Assembly: GCA_938074605.1 (NCBI GenBank)
Contig: CALJEI010000001.1
Location: forward strand, 1-64,000
Direction of reading: 5' to 3'
Source of the DNA: an uncultured Ignisphaera sp.
Lineage (GTDB): Archaea; Thermoproteota; Thermoprotei_A; Sulfolobales; Ignisphaeraceae
DNA length: 64,000 nucleotides
Shown here: positions 9,502-17,508 of the stretch, piece by piece
How the letters are laid out: every line of letters begins with the position of its first letter
Position numbering within the stretch: position 1 is the first letter of the stretch
Notes under the pieces: model-generated
Seen by the model: the letters and a program-made list of their open reading frames with translations, nothing else
Database searches by the model: none
What the model was told of the DNA's origin: nothing
Translations under genes and position numbers: made by a program

Positions 9502-9705
9502 ATGAGACACCATGGAACTAGCCCATATAGGGTTGCAGCTAAAGACCTTTAAAGTAGTGATAGTGGAATAGCTTATATACTTGGTATTTCTATTCAAAAT
9601 TTAAATATCGATAGTTTGGATCAGTAAACCAAATAATGCTGGGAAACTTGTGAACTACCCATAGGAAGCATTATCCCTTTAGAGTGAAGAGGAGGTTAGT
9701 CAAAA
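9502..9705 (+). pseudogene. Probable decayed alpha/beta-hydrolase fragment
   Basis: The only thing seen in the 370-base gap 9444-9816. From ATG 9502 the frame reads MRHHGTSPYRVAAKDL, stop, SSDSGIAYILGIS..LNIDSLDQ, stop, then CELPIGSI. This resembles the start of archaeal proline-iminopeptidase-like alpha/beta hydrolases, where such a beginning is followed by a HGGPG loop and later by LPVxLIGHSWG. Here the HGGPG segment is missing and stops interrupt the frame. GGAGG at 9484-9488 may be its old ribosome site. Homology is from pattern memory only. Confidence 0.35.
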
Positions 9706-9816
9706 TTAGATTTACCACTATATCTATGGTATTGCTCTCTATTCTAAATAAATTCTCATTCCATAGAGCATTGAATCTGGGTCACAGGTAGTTGACTATT
9801 AATCTAGGTACCTATC

Positions 9817-11283
9817 CTACTTACTGTCAACTATTAATATAGACATAGTGGCTAATGTGGAGCCCAGCAATATCCATATAGGTGATGGCAGTGAGAGTAT
9901 TAGGGGTGCTGTTAATGCTTTTGAAACTCCATGCATAATTACTGAATATATTAAGATGGATTCGCCTACTAATATGGAGACTATTGGGTAGAGAAGACCC
10001 CTACCCTTTTTCATAGATATTCTTTTAACTATGCCTGCTATTGTTATTGGTGCTAGGGGGAGTAGTCCTGCAGATGATATTACTGAAAGCTCTACTATGT
10101 ACCCTATTCTCATTACACCTATTAGTGAAGCTAATGTGAGGAGTATAAGTATTGCTGTTACTGATATTGTTTTTGAGAGTTTTTCATTTAGTTTAGTGGT
10201 AAGCCTTTCATAGAGATCTCTTACTATTGAGCTTGATACAGTTAAAACAATAGAGTTTGCTGTTGATATTGCTGCTGCTACTATACTTACATAAACTATA
10301 GCTGCTAGAAGAGGGTGTGATAATGTTAGCATATATGGTGTTACAGAATCTCTATTCTTTAGAAGTACGGCCTCCACCTCTTTATTGTTTAAAGCTATAT
10401 AGCATCTAAACGCCATTCCAAGGAATACACATATAACAGTATATATAAAGCCATACAATGCAAAGTATCTAACAGTCCTTGTATAAGCCTTTTCATCCCT
10501 AGGTATATAGAGTCTTTGAACAACCTGTGGATTTGTTAATGCAAAGAATATCCACGGTACTGTAAGGCCTAGAAACATTTGAGGACTCCATGTAAATGAC
10601 AATAGATTACCACTAGAGCTATTGGTAAGAATCCCAACAAAAGTATTATAGTCTACACCACTCGATGGTAAAAGGAATGCTATTACCCATATTATAACCG
10701 CCATGCTCGATCCTAGCATCCATAGTCCTTGGAAAGCATCTGTTATAGCAACACTCCATAGACCTGCTATAAGCGTCCAGAATGCAATTGCTATAAATGC
10801 AAATAATACACCATATTCATACCCTAGACCAATAGAGTTGAATATCTCTCCAATACCCTTAAACTGTGCTGCTACATATGGTACTAACATAAATAGGTAT
10901 AGCAAAGCCGTAATTACACCAACAATTCTAGAGCCATATAGATCTGAAAGCATTTCAGATGGACTTACCCATCCTTTCCTTCTAGCCTCATACCATATGA
11001 TTGGCCCTATAGATCCTAATATAATAATGGTTGAAGCTAAATAAGCTAGTTCAAAACCTAAAGCAGCAATACCACTTGCAAAAGTTAATCCAACCAATCC
11101 AACCATCATAAAAGCACTATAAGTTGTTGCAGCATAGGTCATTGCAGATATAAGTCCACCAACTCTATAGCCCCCTACAAAAAATTCTTTAGAGCCCTTG
11201 CCAAGATATTTTCTACTTAGCCAAGCTAGCATAGATCCTATTACAAAAAACAGAAGTAGAACAGTAGTAAATAGTTCCTTCAC
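9817..11283 (-). CDS. Sodium:solute symporter family (SSS) permease
   Basis: A 488-residue membrane protein with about 13 hydrophobic segments and SSS features: GYRVGGLISAMTYAATTYSAFM near the N-terminus, GWVSPSEMLSDLYGS, LIAGLWSVAITDAFQG (sodium-site region) and IVAAAISTANSIVLTVSSSIVRDLY near helix 8. It would import a small organic solute with Na+, substrate unknown (pantothenate, proline and carboxylates are known SSS substrates). The GTG start overlaps the stop of the upstream small membrane gene by four bases (GTGA), so the two are translationally coupled and probably one transporter. The operator palindrome at 11490 and the divergent regulator suggest ligand-controlled expression. Confidence 0.9.
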   Translation of the reverse strand: MKELFTTVLLLFFVIGSMLAWLSRKYLGKGSKEFFVGGYRVGGLISAMTYAATTYSAFMMVGLVGLTFASGIAALGFELAYLASTIIILGSIGPIIWYEARRKGWVSPSEMLSDLYGSRIVGVITALLYLFMLVPYVAAQFKGIGEIFNSIGLGYEYGVLFAFIAIAFWTLIAGLWSVAITDAFQGLWMLGSSMAVIIWVIAFLLPSSGVDYNTFVGILTNSSSGNLLSFTWSPQMFLGLTVPWIFFALTNPQVVQRLYIPRDEKAYTRTVRYFALYGFIYTVICVFLGMAFRCYIALNNKEVEAVLLKNRDSVTPYMLTLSHPLLAAIVYVSIVAAAISTANSIVLTVSSSIVRDLYERLTTKLNEKLSKTISVTAILILLTLASLIGVMRIGYIVELSVISSAGLLPLAPITIAGIVKRISMKKGRGLLYPIVSILVGESILIYSVIMHGVSKALTAPLILSLPSPIWILLGSTLATMSILIVDSK

Positions 11284-11471
11284 CTAGCCCCACCACCAAA
11301 CATTTTTTCTAAAATTTTGAATCCTATAAGTATAGAGAGTAGCGTTAAAAGGATCCAATATAGTGCTACCCCAAATTTAGTAAGACCCATCATTATTTCT
11401 GAAAACCATTTAAACATTGGGATATAAAATAGTATTACAATTAGTATAGCTAAGATCATCATAGTTTTCAT
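11280..11471 (-). CDS. Small two-helix membrane protein, partner of the SSS symporter
   Basis: A 63-residue protein with two hydrophobic helices (MMILAILIVILFYIPMF and LYWILLTLLSILIGFKILE). Many SSS permeases are preceded by such a small membrane subunit (for example YhdT or DUF3311 types); I cannot say which family this belongs to. GGTGGG at about 11477-11482 precedes the ATG. Its stop overlaps the GTG start of the symporter by four bases. First gene of the operon directly downstream of the 11490-11507 palindrome. Confidence 0.75.
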   Translation of the reverse strand: MKTMMILAILIVILFYIPMFKWFSEIMMGLTKFGVALYWILLTLLSILIGFKILEKMFGGGAR

Positions 11472-11489
11472 TCTCGCCCACCTATGAAC

Positions 11490-11507
11490 GTTCGTTTACA
11501 AACGAAC
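11490..11507. promoter_or_regulatory. Perfect palindrome, likely operator of the symporter operon
   Basis: GTTCGTTTACAAACGAAC: 8-base arms with a 2-base spacer, perfect. It sits between the divergent symporter operon (start 11471) and the regulator gene (start 11566). For the minus strand a TATA-like CTTATAAA (about 11511-11520) lies just upstream, so a protein bound here would cover the region between TATA box and start of the symporter transcript. For the regulator it lies upstream of its TATA box. The natural candidate binder is the product of 11566-12573. Confidence 0.7.
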
Positions 11508-11515
11508 AGTTTATA

Positions 11516-11529
11516 AGCTTTATATATAA
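11516..11529 (+). promoter_or_regulatory. TATA box of the regulator gene
   Basis: GCTTTATATATAAA lies about 36-50 bases before the ATG at 11566, the right distance for a transcript start near 11550 and a short leader. Confidence 0.5.
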
Positions 11530-11565
11530 AATTTATGTAAAAACAGCAAATAGGGAAGCTCTAGA

Positions 11566-12573
11566 ATGTCTTTAGAGCTTTTTCAGAAAATCCTTGATAT
11601 ACTTGCTAAAAATCCCAATGGAGTACCACAGTCATATTTGTATAGAGCATTAGGTGTTTCTAAGGCATATATAAGCATGGTTTTAAGAAATATGGAGAGA
11701 TGTGGTATGGTCTACAGAGTCAGGGTTGGAAATTCATACATGGTTAAACTAGCTAGTAAGACTCTGCAAATCAGTAAGAGGCTAAAGCTCGGTATTGTAT
11801 GGTCAAGCGAGTATCTATTTCTAGGACACTTTGCTAAAGCTCTTAAAGATAAACTTGATATGGATATTACGGTCAATGTATATCCTAGTGCGCTACAGGC
11901 TACACTAGCTATTATTATGGGGGAGGTAGATGCTGTACTCAGTCCACTAGTTACACAACTATATGCATATATTCTAGCTAGAAACATGGTGATAGTTAGT
12001 GGTGGTGCTGGTGGTGGTGCTAAAATATATGAGTTTCCTAAAAGTAGATCAAATACCATAGTGTCTAGTGAAATTTCGACAATGGATTTCTGTAGATTGA
12101 TTGCAGGAAAAAAGAGGATAGTAGAATATGAAGGGGTAAGATACTTTACTACACCCAGTGAAGCAATAGAGATTATTAAGATGGGTAAAGCAAGATATGC
12201 AGTTTTATGGCATCCTCTAACAGAGTATATCAAATCTATAGAACATAGTGTAGTTGTAGAGTGCAGTGAATTTGAGGAATTGAAGCATTGCTGTACTTTG
12301 GCTATAGCAAGAAGCATTGGTATAGAAATGATTGAGAAGGTTGCAGATATATATAGAAGTGCCATTGATGAATTTTTGAAACAACCCTTAAAGTATTTAG
12401 AGTGGTACTCATCAATAACAGGAATAGATATAGCTCTGCTTAAAAAGGCATTAAATGTCTATACCTATACATCTGAAATTGATATCAAAAGTGTTGATAG
12501 AGTTATAGAGACACTTAATTTGAGCATTCCACAAAAGAGTATCATATTCAATGCTATTCTATCTCACATCTAA
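11566..12573 (+). CDS. Transcriptional regulator: winged HTH plus substrate-binding-protein-like domain
   Basis: Residues 1-65 form a winged helix-turn-helix of MarR/ArsR style (GVPQSYLYRALGVSKAYISM, recognition helix SKAYISMVLRNME, wing YRVRVGNSYMV). From about residue 70 a second domain resembles type 2 periplasmic binding proteins without a signal peptide: LKLGIVWSSEYLFLGHFAKAL, then EVDAVLSPLVTQLYAY, VIVSGGAGGGAKIYEFP, and an RYAVLWHPLTEY segment. This suggests direct sensing of a small ligand in the cytoplasm, in the general way LysR and ModE proteins do but with a different HTH. Divergent from the SSS operon across a perfect palindrome, so it most likely controls that uptake system and senses its substrate. 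Confidence 0.8.
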   Translation: MSLELFQKILDILAKNPNGVPQSYLYRALGVSKAYISMVLRNMERCGMVYRVRVGNSYMVKLASKTLQISKRLKLGIVWSSEYLFLGHFAKALKDKLDMDITVNVYPSALQATLAIIMGEVDAVLSPLVTQLYAYILARNMVIVSGGAGGGAKIYEFPKSRSNTIVSSEISTMDFCRLIAGKKRIVEYEGVRYFTTPSEAIEIIKMGKARYAVLWHPLTEYIKSIEHSVVVECSEFEELKHCCTLAIARSIGIEMIEKVADIYRSAIDEFLKQPLKYLEWYSSITGIDIALLKKALNVYTYTSEIDIKSVDRVIETLNLSIPQKSIIFNAILSHI

Positions 12574-12595
12574 TAAACATTAACTAAACTACAGA

Positions 12596-13564
12596 CTATT
12601 TTTCATAGAGCCAGCACTTAACCTTCACACCATTTACTATAAACTCTAGTGGTGTCTGCTCAAAGCACTTCTTCATAGCATTGGGACATCTACTAGCATA
12701 CTTACATCCCTTTGCAAGAAATTCTTTTTCTTCTATTGATGTCGTCAATTTTATCGCTTTTAACCACTTCTCCCTCCATTTAGGATCTGGCATAGGTGCT
12801 GATAGTAGCAGTGTTTGTGTATATGGATGTAGAGGTTCAGTAAATACTTTCTCTACGGGTCCCTGCTCAACAATCCACCCCCTATACATAATGGCTATAT
12901 AGTCACTTATATAGTAAGCAGTTGAAAGGTCATGTGTAATATACATGAATGATATCTTAAGGTCATCTTTAAACTCCTTAAATAGATTTACTATAGTTAC
13001 CCTAAGTGATGCATCAAGCATTGAAACAGGTTCATCTGCTATTATAAGCCTCGGTCTTGTAATCAGTGCTCTGGCAACTGATACTCTTTGCAGCTCCCCC
13101 CCAGAGAATTCTGATGGATACCTACCTTTAACCTTCTCTAAGCTTAGCCCAACTCTCTTAAGGACCTCCTCTATGTTAGCTTCAATCTCATTTTCACTAA
13201 TTTTTGCAACATTTTTAGCTGTTTCATAAAGATAGTCATAAACTTTTTTTAGTGGATTAAAAGATGCATAGGGATCCTGGAATACTGCCTGCACCTCCTT
13301 TCTAAACCATATTAGGTCCTCCCCCTTAAGCCTGTGTATATTTCTACCCCGGTATAGAATTTCACCATATTCTGGTGTATGGACACCTAGAATTATCCTT
13401 GCTAAAGTTGTTTTTCCTGAACCACTTTCACCAGCAACTGTAAATATAAATGGTTTATCCTCAAGAGTTAGCGACACATTATCTACGGCCTTAAATTCAA
13501 ATCCAAATAATCCATATCTAAATATCTTTGAAATATTCTTTACCTCGAGTAGGACGCTACTCAT
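12596..13564 (-). CDS. Oligopeptide-type ABC transporter ATPase (OppF/DppF-like)
   Basis: ATP-binding subunit of the peptide/nickel importer family. Walker A GESGSGKTT, Q-loop AVFQDPYASFNPL, signature SGGELQRVSVARAL, Walker B LIIADEPVSMLD and switch His ITHDLS are intact. The C-terminus has the oligopeptide-family extension HPYTQTLL and GCKYASRCPNAMKKC, whose Cys cluster may carry Fe-S or metal. The frame opens at 13594, but the ATG at 13564 is preceded by AGGTGAT at the right spacing and is preferred. It follows the OppD-like gene by five bases. Permeases and binding protein are absent here, so this pair must work with subunits coded elsewhere, or the cluster has been split. Confidence 0.9.
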   Translation of the reverse strand: MSSVLLEVKNISKIFRYGLFGFEFKAVDNVSLTLEDKPFIFTVAGESGSGKTTLARIILGVHTPEYGEILYRGRNIHRLKGEDLIWFRKEVQAVFQDPYASFNPLKKVYDYLYETAKNVAKISENEIEANIEEVLKRVGLSLEKVKGRYPSEFSGGELQRVSVARALITRPRLIIADEPVSMLDASLRVTIVNLFKEFKDDLKISFMYITHDLSTAYYISDYIAIMYRGWIVEQGPVEKVFTEPLHPYTQTLLLSAPMPDPKWREKWLKAIKLTTSIEEKEFLAKGCKYASRCPNAMKKCFEQTPLEFIVNGVKVKCWLYEK

Positions 13565-13569
13565 ATAAA

Positions 13570-14589
13570 TCACCTTTTCACATATAGCCAGCACGAAACA
13601 AATCTCTCTTTACCAATTTTAATTATAGGAGGTTCCTCCCTTCTACAAATATCCATAGCATAAGAGCATCTAGGATGAAACCTACAGCCAGGAGGAGGAT
13701 TGATGAGGTCTGGTGGCTGTCCTGCTAACCCTCTTCTAAGTGTCTTATCGCCTATTCTTGGCAGTGACTCTATCAATGCCTTAGTATATGGGTGCAGGGG
13801 ATCCTCAAATATATCATTAGTTGCTCCTAGCTCTACCCCCTTGCCAGCATACATAATTAGAATCCTATTTGTAACCATAGCTTGAACACCCATATCATGA
13901 GTCACCAATATCAGGGTATTTCTTAACTCCCTCTGTTTATCTAATAGCATCTGTAAAACACCTCTTTGGACAACAACATCTACAGCTGTTGTAGGTTCAT
14001 CAGCTAGCACAACTCTTGGTTTAAGCATAAGGGCAAGAGTAATGACAACCCTTTGCCTCATACCGCCAGAGAGTTGATGTGGATATGCATTTAAAATCTC
14101 TTTACTAAGCCCAACACTCTCTACATATTCTCTAGCCATCTTATATGCCTCATCAATGTCTACATCTATATGTGTTCTAATAGTTTCAATAAAATGTTCG
14201 CGTATCCTTTGAATTGGATTTAGCACATTCATAGAATTCTGTGGGATATAGGATATATACCTCCACCATATAGATGTTCTATCCTTTAGAGTCAGTATGT
14301 CAATGGTTTGTTCATTAATCTTGAGAATAACATTTCCTTTCTTTACTATAAGTGGGGGTTTTGTATATCCATATAAAATTTTTAGAAGCGTAGATTTACC
14401 ACAGCCAGATTCACCAGCTATCCCAAGAACCTCATCATTCTTTGCATAAAAATTTACATCATTTACTGCATCAACATAAGCGAAATTGCTATTAATAATA
14501 ATACTGTACCCCCCAGTCAAGTTGGCAACATTCAATACTGTATCTGAGACCGCTAATGCTACTCTATTAACCATCTCCTCTTTTATCAT
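13570..14589 (-). CDS. Oligopeptide-type ABC transporter ATPase (OppD/DppD-like)
   Basis: Companion ATPase. Walker A GESGCGKST, Q-loop YIPQNSMNVLNP, signature SGGMRQRVVITLALML, Walker B VVLADEPTTAVD and VTHDMGVQ are intact; the C-terminal HPYTKALIESLP plus PPGCRFHPRCSYAMDIC is the OppD tail with its Cys motif. GGTGG lies six bases before ATG 14589; the TTG three bases earlier (14592) would be too close. First gene of the two-gene operon. In related importers the two ATPases follow two permeases; here the upstream side is a 250-base gap and a divergent sugar kinase. Confidence 0.9.
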   Translation of the reverse strand: MIKEEMVNRVALAVSDTVLNVANLTGGYSIIINSNFAYVDAVNDVNFYAKNDEVLGIAGESGCGKSTLLKILYGYTKPPLIVKKGNVILKINEQTIDILTLKDRTSIWWRYISYIPQNSMNVLNPIQRIREHFIETIRTHIDVDIDEAYKMAREYVESVGLSKEILNAYPHQLSGGMRQRVVITLALMLKPRVVLADEPTTAVDVVVQRGVLQMLLDKQRELRNTLILVTHDMGVQAMVTNRILIMYAGKGVELGATNDIFEDPLHPYTKALIESLPRIGDKTLRRGLAGQPPDLINPPPGCRFHPRCSYAMDICRREEPPIIKIGKERFVSCWLYVKR

Positions 14590-14842
14590 CAAAATCCACC
14601 ACTATTATATCGAATATTTAGCTTTAAAAATTTATTGTTTGTCCATAGTATATATTAGCTTCACACAACCATGATAGCTAAAGATAATTAAAAGGTGCCA
14701 CCATTGCGCATTTAATATCATTCCATCTATTTTAAAATTATATGTGCTCTCTATCTTCATATACAATTACAATATAGTTTTAATTATTTTAACTAAAATT
14801 TTAAATTCTAACTATTGGTATATAAAGGACATGGTGTAGATA

Positions 14843-15868
14843 ATGGTTGTACCCATAGTATTGACTGGTGTAGCTGTATGCGACATTATAATTGCTGGTC
14901 TTGAACGAATAGCAGAACCTGGCGACATAGTATATGTCTCAGGATTTTCATCCATAGAGATTGGTGGTCATCCATGTAACATATCCATAAATCTTGCTAA
15001 AATGGGCTATAGAATTCATGATGTTATTGCTGTTAGTTCTATTGGTAGTGATCTTTGTGGTGAATTTATATTAAATATTCTTAGAGGATATGGTATTATA
15101 ACTGAATTCCAGATACATAAGGATGCTCGTAGTAATAAGAATGTTATTTTAGTTGTTAAGGGCGAGGATCGAAGATTTCATGTTGATGTAGATGCAACTA
15201 TTAAATTATCTCCAGATTATGTTATTGAAGTTATTAAGAGATATAGGCCTAGAGTATTCTATATAGCGCCTGGTCTCCTTGGCTATGTTGATGAAAATCT
15301 CAGAAATATCCTTATGATATCAAGGATGTATGGCGCTATAAATATGGTTGATGTAGCGGCTGCAAAACCTTTTGGAAGAAGGGACTGGGATTTTCTTATA
15401 AATTCGCTTGATAATACTGACATATTTCATGCAAATCTATATGAGGCTAGAAGGGTGTTTGATATAGATAGTATTGACAAAGCTATGAAAAGTATTCTTA
15501 GATTTGGCGTCAAAATAGCATTAATTACTGATGGCGAAAATGGTGCTTATCTTGCAAAGGACAACTACATAATATATCAACCAGCATTTAGAGTAGATGT
15601 TGTAGATCCTACTGGTGCTGGAGATGCTTTTCAGGCAGGCTTCATATACAAGCTTGTTGATATCTTAAAGGAAAATACGAATTTGTATAGTCTAGATAGC
15701 TTAGGGGTAGAGGAGCTAAAGCATATACTTCTGTGGGCCCAGGCCTCTGGAGCATCATGCGTAATGGGGATAGGAACTACATCAACAGTTTCTCAAGAAA
15801 ATATTAAACGTCTTATTTTAGATCAGGGGGATAGTATCCTAAAATCCACAAAAATATACACCATATAG
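14843..15868 (+). CDS. PfkB-family sugar or nucleoside kinase
   Basis: Ribokinase-fold kinase, 341 residues. The first PfkB signature region is present (SSIEIGGHPCNISINLAKMG), as is the second with catalytic Asp and anion hole, VDPTGAGDAFQAGF. The central part carries NMVDVAAAKPFG and ALITDGENGAYLA. The substrate cannot be told from sequence; a sugar (KDG, fructose) or nucleoside is possible. ATG 14843 is the first usable start, because an ATG at 14831 runs into a stop at once. Convergent with a second PfkB kinase about 100 bases away; the two are not close copies. Confidence 0.87.
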   Translation: MVVPIVLTGVAVCDIIIAGLERIAEPGDIVYVSGFSSIEIGGHPCNISINLAKMGYRIHDVIAVSSIGSDLCGEFILNILRGYGIITEFQIHKDARSNKNVILVVKGEDRRFHVDVDATIKLSPDYVIEVIKRYRPRVFYIAPGLLGYVDENLRNILMISRMYGAINMVDVAAAKPFGRRDWDFLINSLDNTDIFHANLYEARRVFDIDSIDKAMKSILRFGVKIALITDGENGAYLAKDNYIIYQPAFRVDVVDPTGAGDAFQAGFIYKLVDILKENTNLYSLDSLGVEELKHILLWAQASGASCVMGIGTTSTVSQENIKRLILDQGDSILKSTKIYTI

Positions 15869-15963
15869 CTATATTAAAGATCATTGGCTATTGCCACATT
15901 AATTTCCACCATGAAAGAAGAATCGCTAGCTACAAATAGGTTTATGATGCACTATTAACTAAT

Positions 15964-16920
15964 CTATAGCTTTTGTGATCCAACAAACTCCTCTAGTTCA
16001 CTTCTTCTTGGAAATGCTGTTACCGCACCTCTTCTAAGGCATTTAAGTGCTCCTGCTGCATTTGCATACTTTATAGATGTTTCAACATCTCTATTCTCCA
16101 AAATGTGATAGACTATAAATGTTGCTGTCCATGCGTCTCCAGCACCAGTTGTATCTACAGGCTCTATTCTATAGGCTGGTACATATACCTCTTCCTTTCT
16201 TGTGGCTACATATGACCCCTTTGACCCAAGCCTTATAGCAACAATGTCTATATTTGGATATCTCTCCATAACACTTCTAGCAACATATACATAGTCTCTA
16301 AAGCCAAACATATTCTCAATTTCGTCAAGCCCCATTGTAAGTATTGTTGAAACTTTTATGTATTTATCCATATACATTAGGGCTTTACTACCACTGCCCC
16401 ATATATCCTGCCTATAATTTGGGTCAATAGATATCTGAAGCCCCGCCTCAAATGCCATCTTCATGACTGTATACACAGCTTCGCTAAGAGGTGGATAGGC
16501 AGTAGCTACACCAGAAACATGCACTACCCTAGCCTTTAGAACCTCATCTAGGTTAATATCATTGGCACTAAGCATTGTATCTGCTGTTTTTACCCATGGC
16601 TCTCTATAGAAAAAGAAATCTCTTTCACCACCTTCATGCAAAACAACAAATGCCAGGCTTGTTCTTGCCTTTTTTCTTATAAGCCACCTAGTATCAACTC
16701 CTTCACGCTCAAGAAAATCCTCTAGCATATCCCCAAAAGGATCCTCCCCAACAGCGCCAATAAAAGCTGATCTTTGCCCAAGTCTAGCTACACCAACAGC
16801 AACATTAGCCGGCGCACCACCAAAATGTATTTCAAACCTTAACCCATCCCTATAAACACTAACTTCAGTAGGTATTACATCAACAAGTATCTCACCCATA
16901 CAAATTACATCAATAGCCAT
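15964..16920 (-). CDS. PfkB-family carbohydrate kinase (fructokinase / KDG kinase-like)
   Basis: Ribokinase-fold kinase of about 318 residues. It begins MAIDVICMGEILVDVIP, followed by FGGAPANVAVGVARLGQ (sugar-binding signature), ISIDPNYRQDIWG and VDTTGAGDAWTATF (ATP site with catalytic Asp). The ..DPNYR.. stretch is typical of fructokinases and 2-keto-3-deoxygluconate kinases, which would suit the uronate and Entner-Doudoroff gene content of the window. The frame opens six codons earlier (16938), but ATG 16920 has GGGA about seven bases before it and gives the usual family N-terminus. Confidence 0.88.
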   Translation of the reverse strand: MAIDVICMGEILVDVIPTEVSVYRDGLRFEIHFGGAPANVAVGVARLGQRSAFIGAVGEDPFGDMLEDFLEREGVDTRWLIRKKARTSLAFVVLHEGGERDFFFYREPWVKTADTMLSANDINLDEVLKARVVHVSGVATAYPPLSEAVYTVMKMAFEAGLQISIDPNYRQDIWGSGSKALMYMDKYIKVSTILTMGLDEIENMFGFRDYVYVARSVMERYPNIDIVAIRLGSKGSYVATRKEEVYVPAYRIEPVDTTGAGDAWTATFIVYHILENRDVETSIKYANAAGALKCLRRGAVTAFPRRSELEEFVGSQKL

Positions 16921-16938
16921 TAGAGATTCCCAAACCAT

Positions 16939-17508
16939 TATCTAAAATTCTGCCTAAAAACCCTTTTCACCAAACCACCCCAATATGTAAAAATTTTGGA
17001 TCAACTTTAAGGCCGTCCATTACATAAACTTATAGATATCCTCTGGGGAAGCGTAGTGGGGTAATAGGATATGTTAGTGAGAAAATACCTTGATGACATA
17101 TCTACTCTATAGAACAAGAGATAGAAACCATAGGAAAGTATACAAAAGTCTGCTTAACTATATAACAGGGTCTTTAACATAAACCTAATTATAGCACATA
17201 GTACATCTAGTGTTGGATCTATGGCTCCAAGCTTCACATTATATATTGGAAATGTAGTAAAGATGGATGCAAGGCCAAATCCACTATATAGAGAAAATGT
17301 AGTAAAACCTATATAAAATCTTGTCCTTTGGAATTGGAGGAGATCAAGGCATTGTATTGGAGATGTCTGGCCTCCAAAGACTAATAGAATAGCCCTTTGA
17401 ATTTTAAATAGGTTTAGATACTCTATCTATGAGATATTTTAGAGCATATTGGGTAATACCCTCATATAGTTTTTAATTCTCAGTACTATTCTAATCTTGG
17501 TGTAAAAC
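16939..17508. other. Long intergenic region with a coding-like fragment
   Basis: No intact gene in 570 bases. On the plus strand 17158-17316 is open and reads ..STSSVGSMAPSFTLYIGN.. and ..DARPNPLYRENVVKPI, then stops; a neighbouring frame from about 17318 continues KSCPLELEEIKALYW. This looks like protein-coding sequence broken by a frameshift, but I do not recognise the family. A GGTG at 17500 serves the next gene. Confidence 0.4.

Noticed and set aside
11712-12365. 217-codon minus-strand frame opposite the regulator
   Set aside because: The plus frame has clear HTH motifs, a start and a promoter. The antisense product is a Ser/Leu/Thr-rich shadow with no family features.
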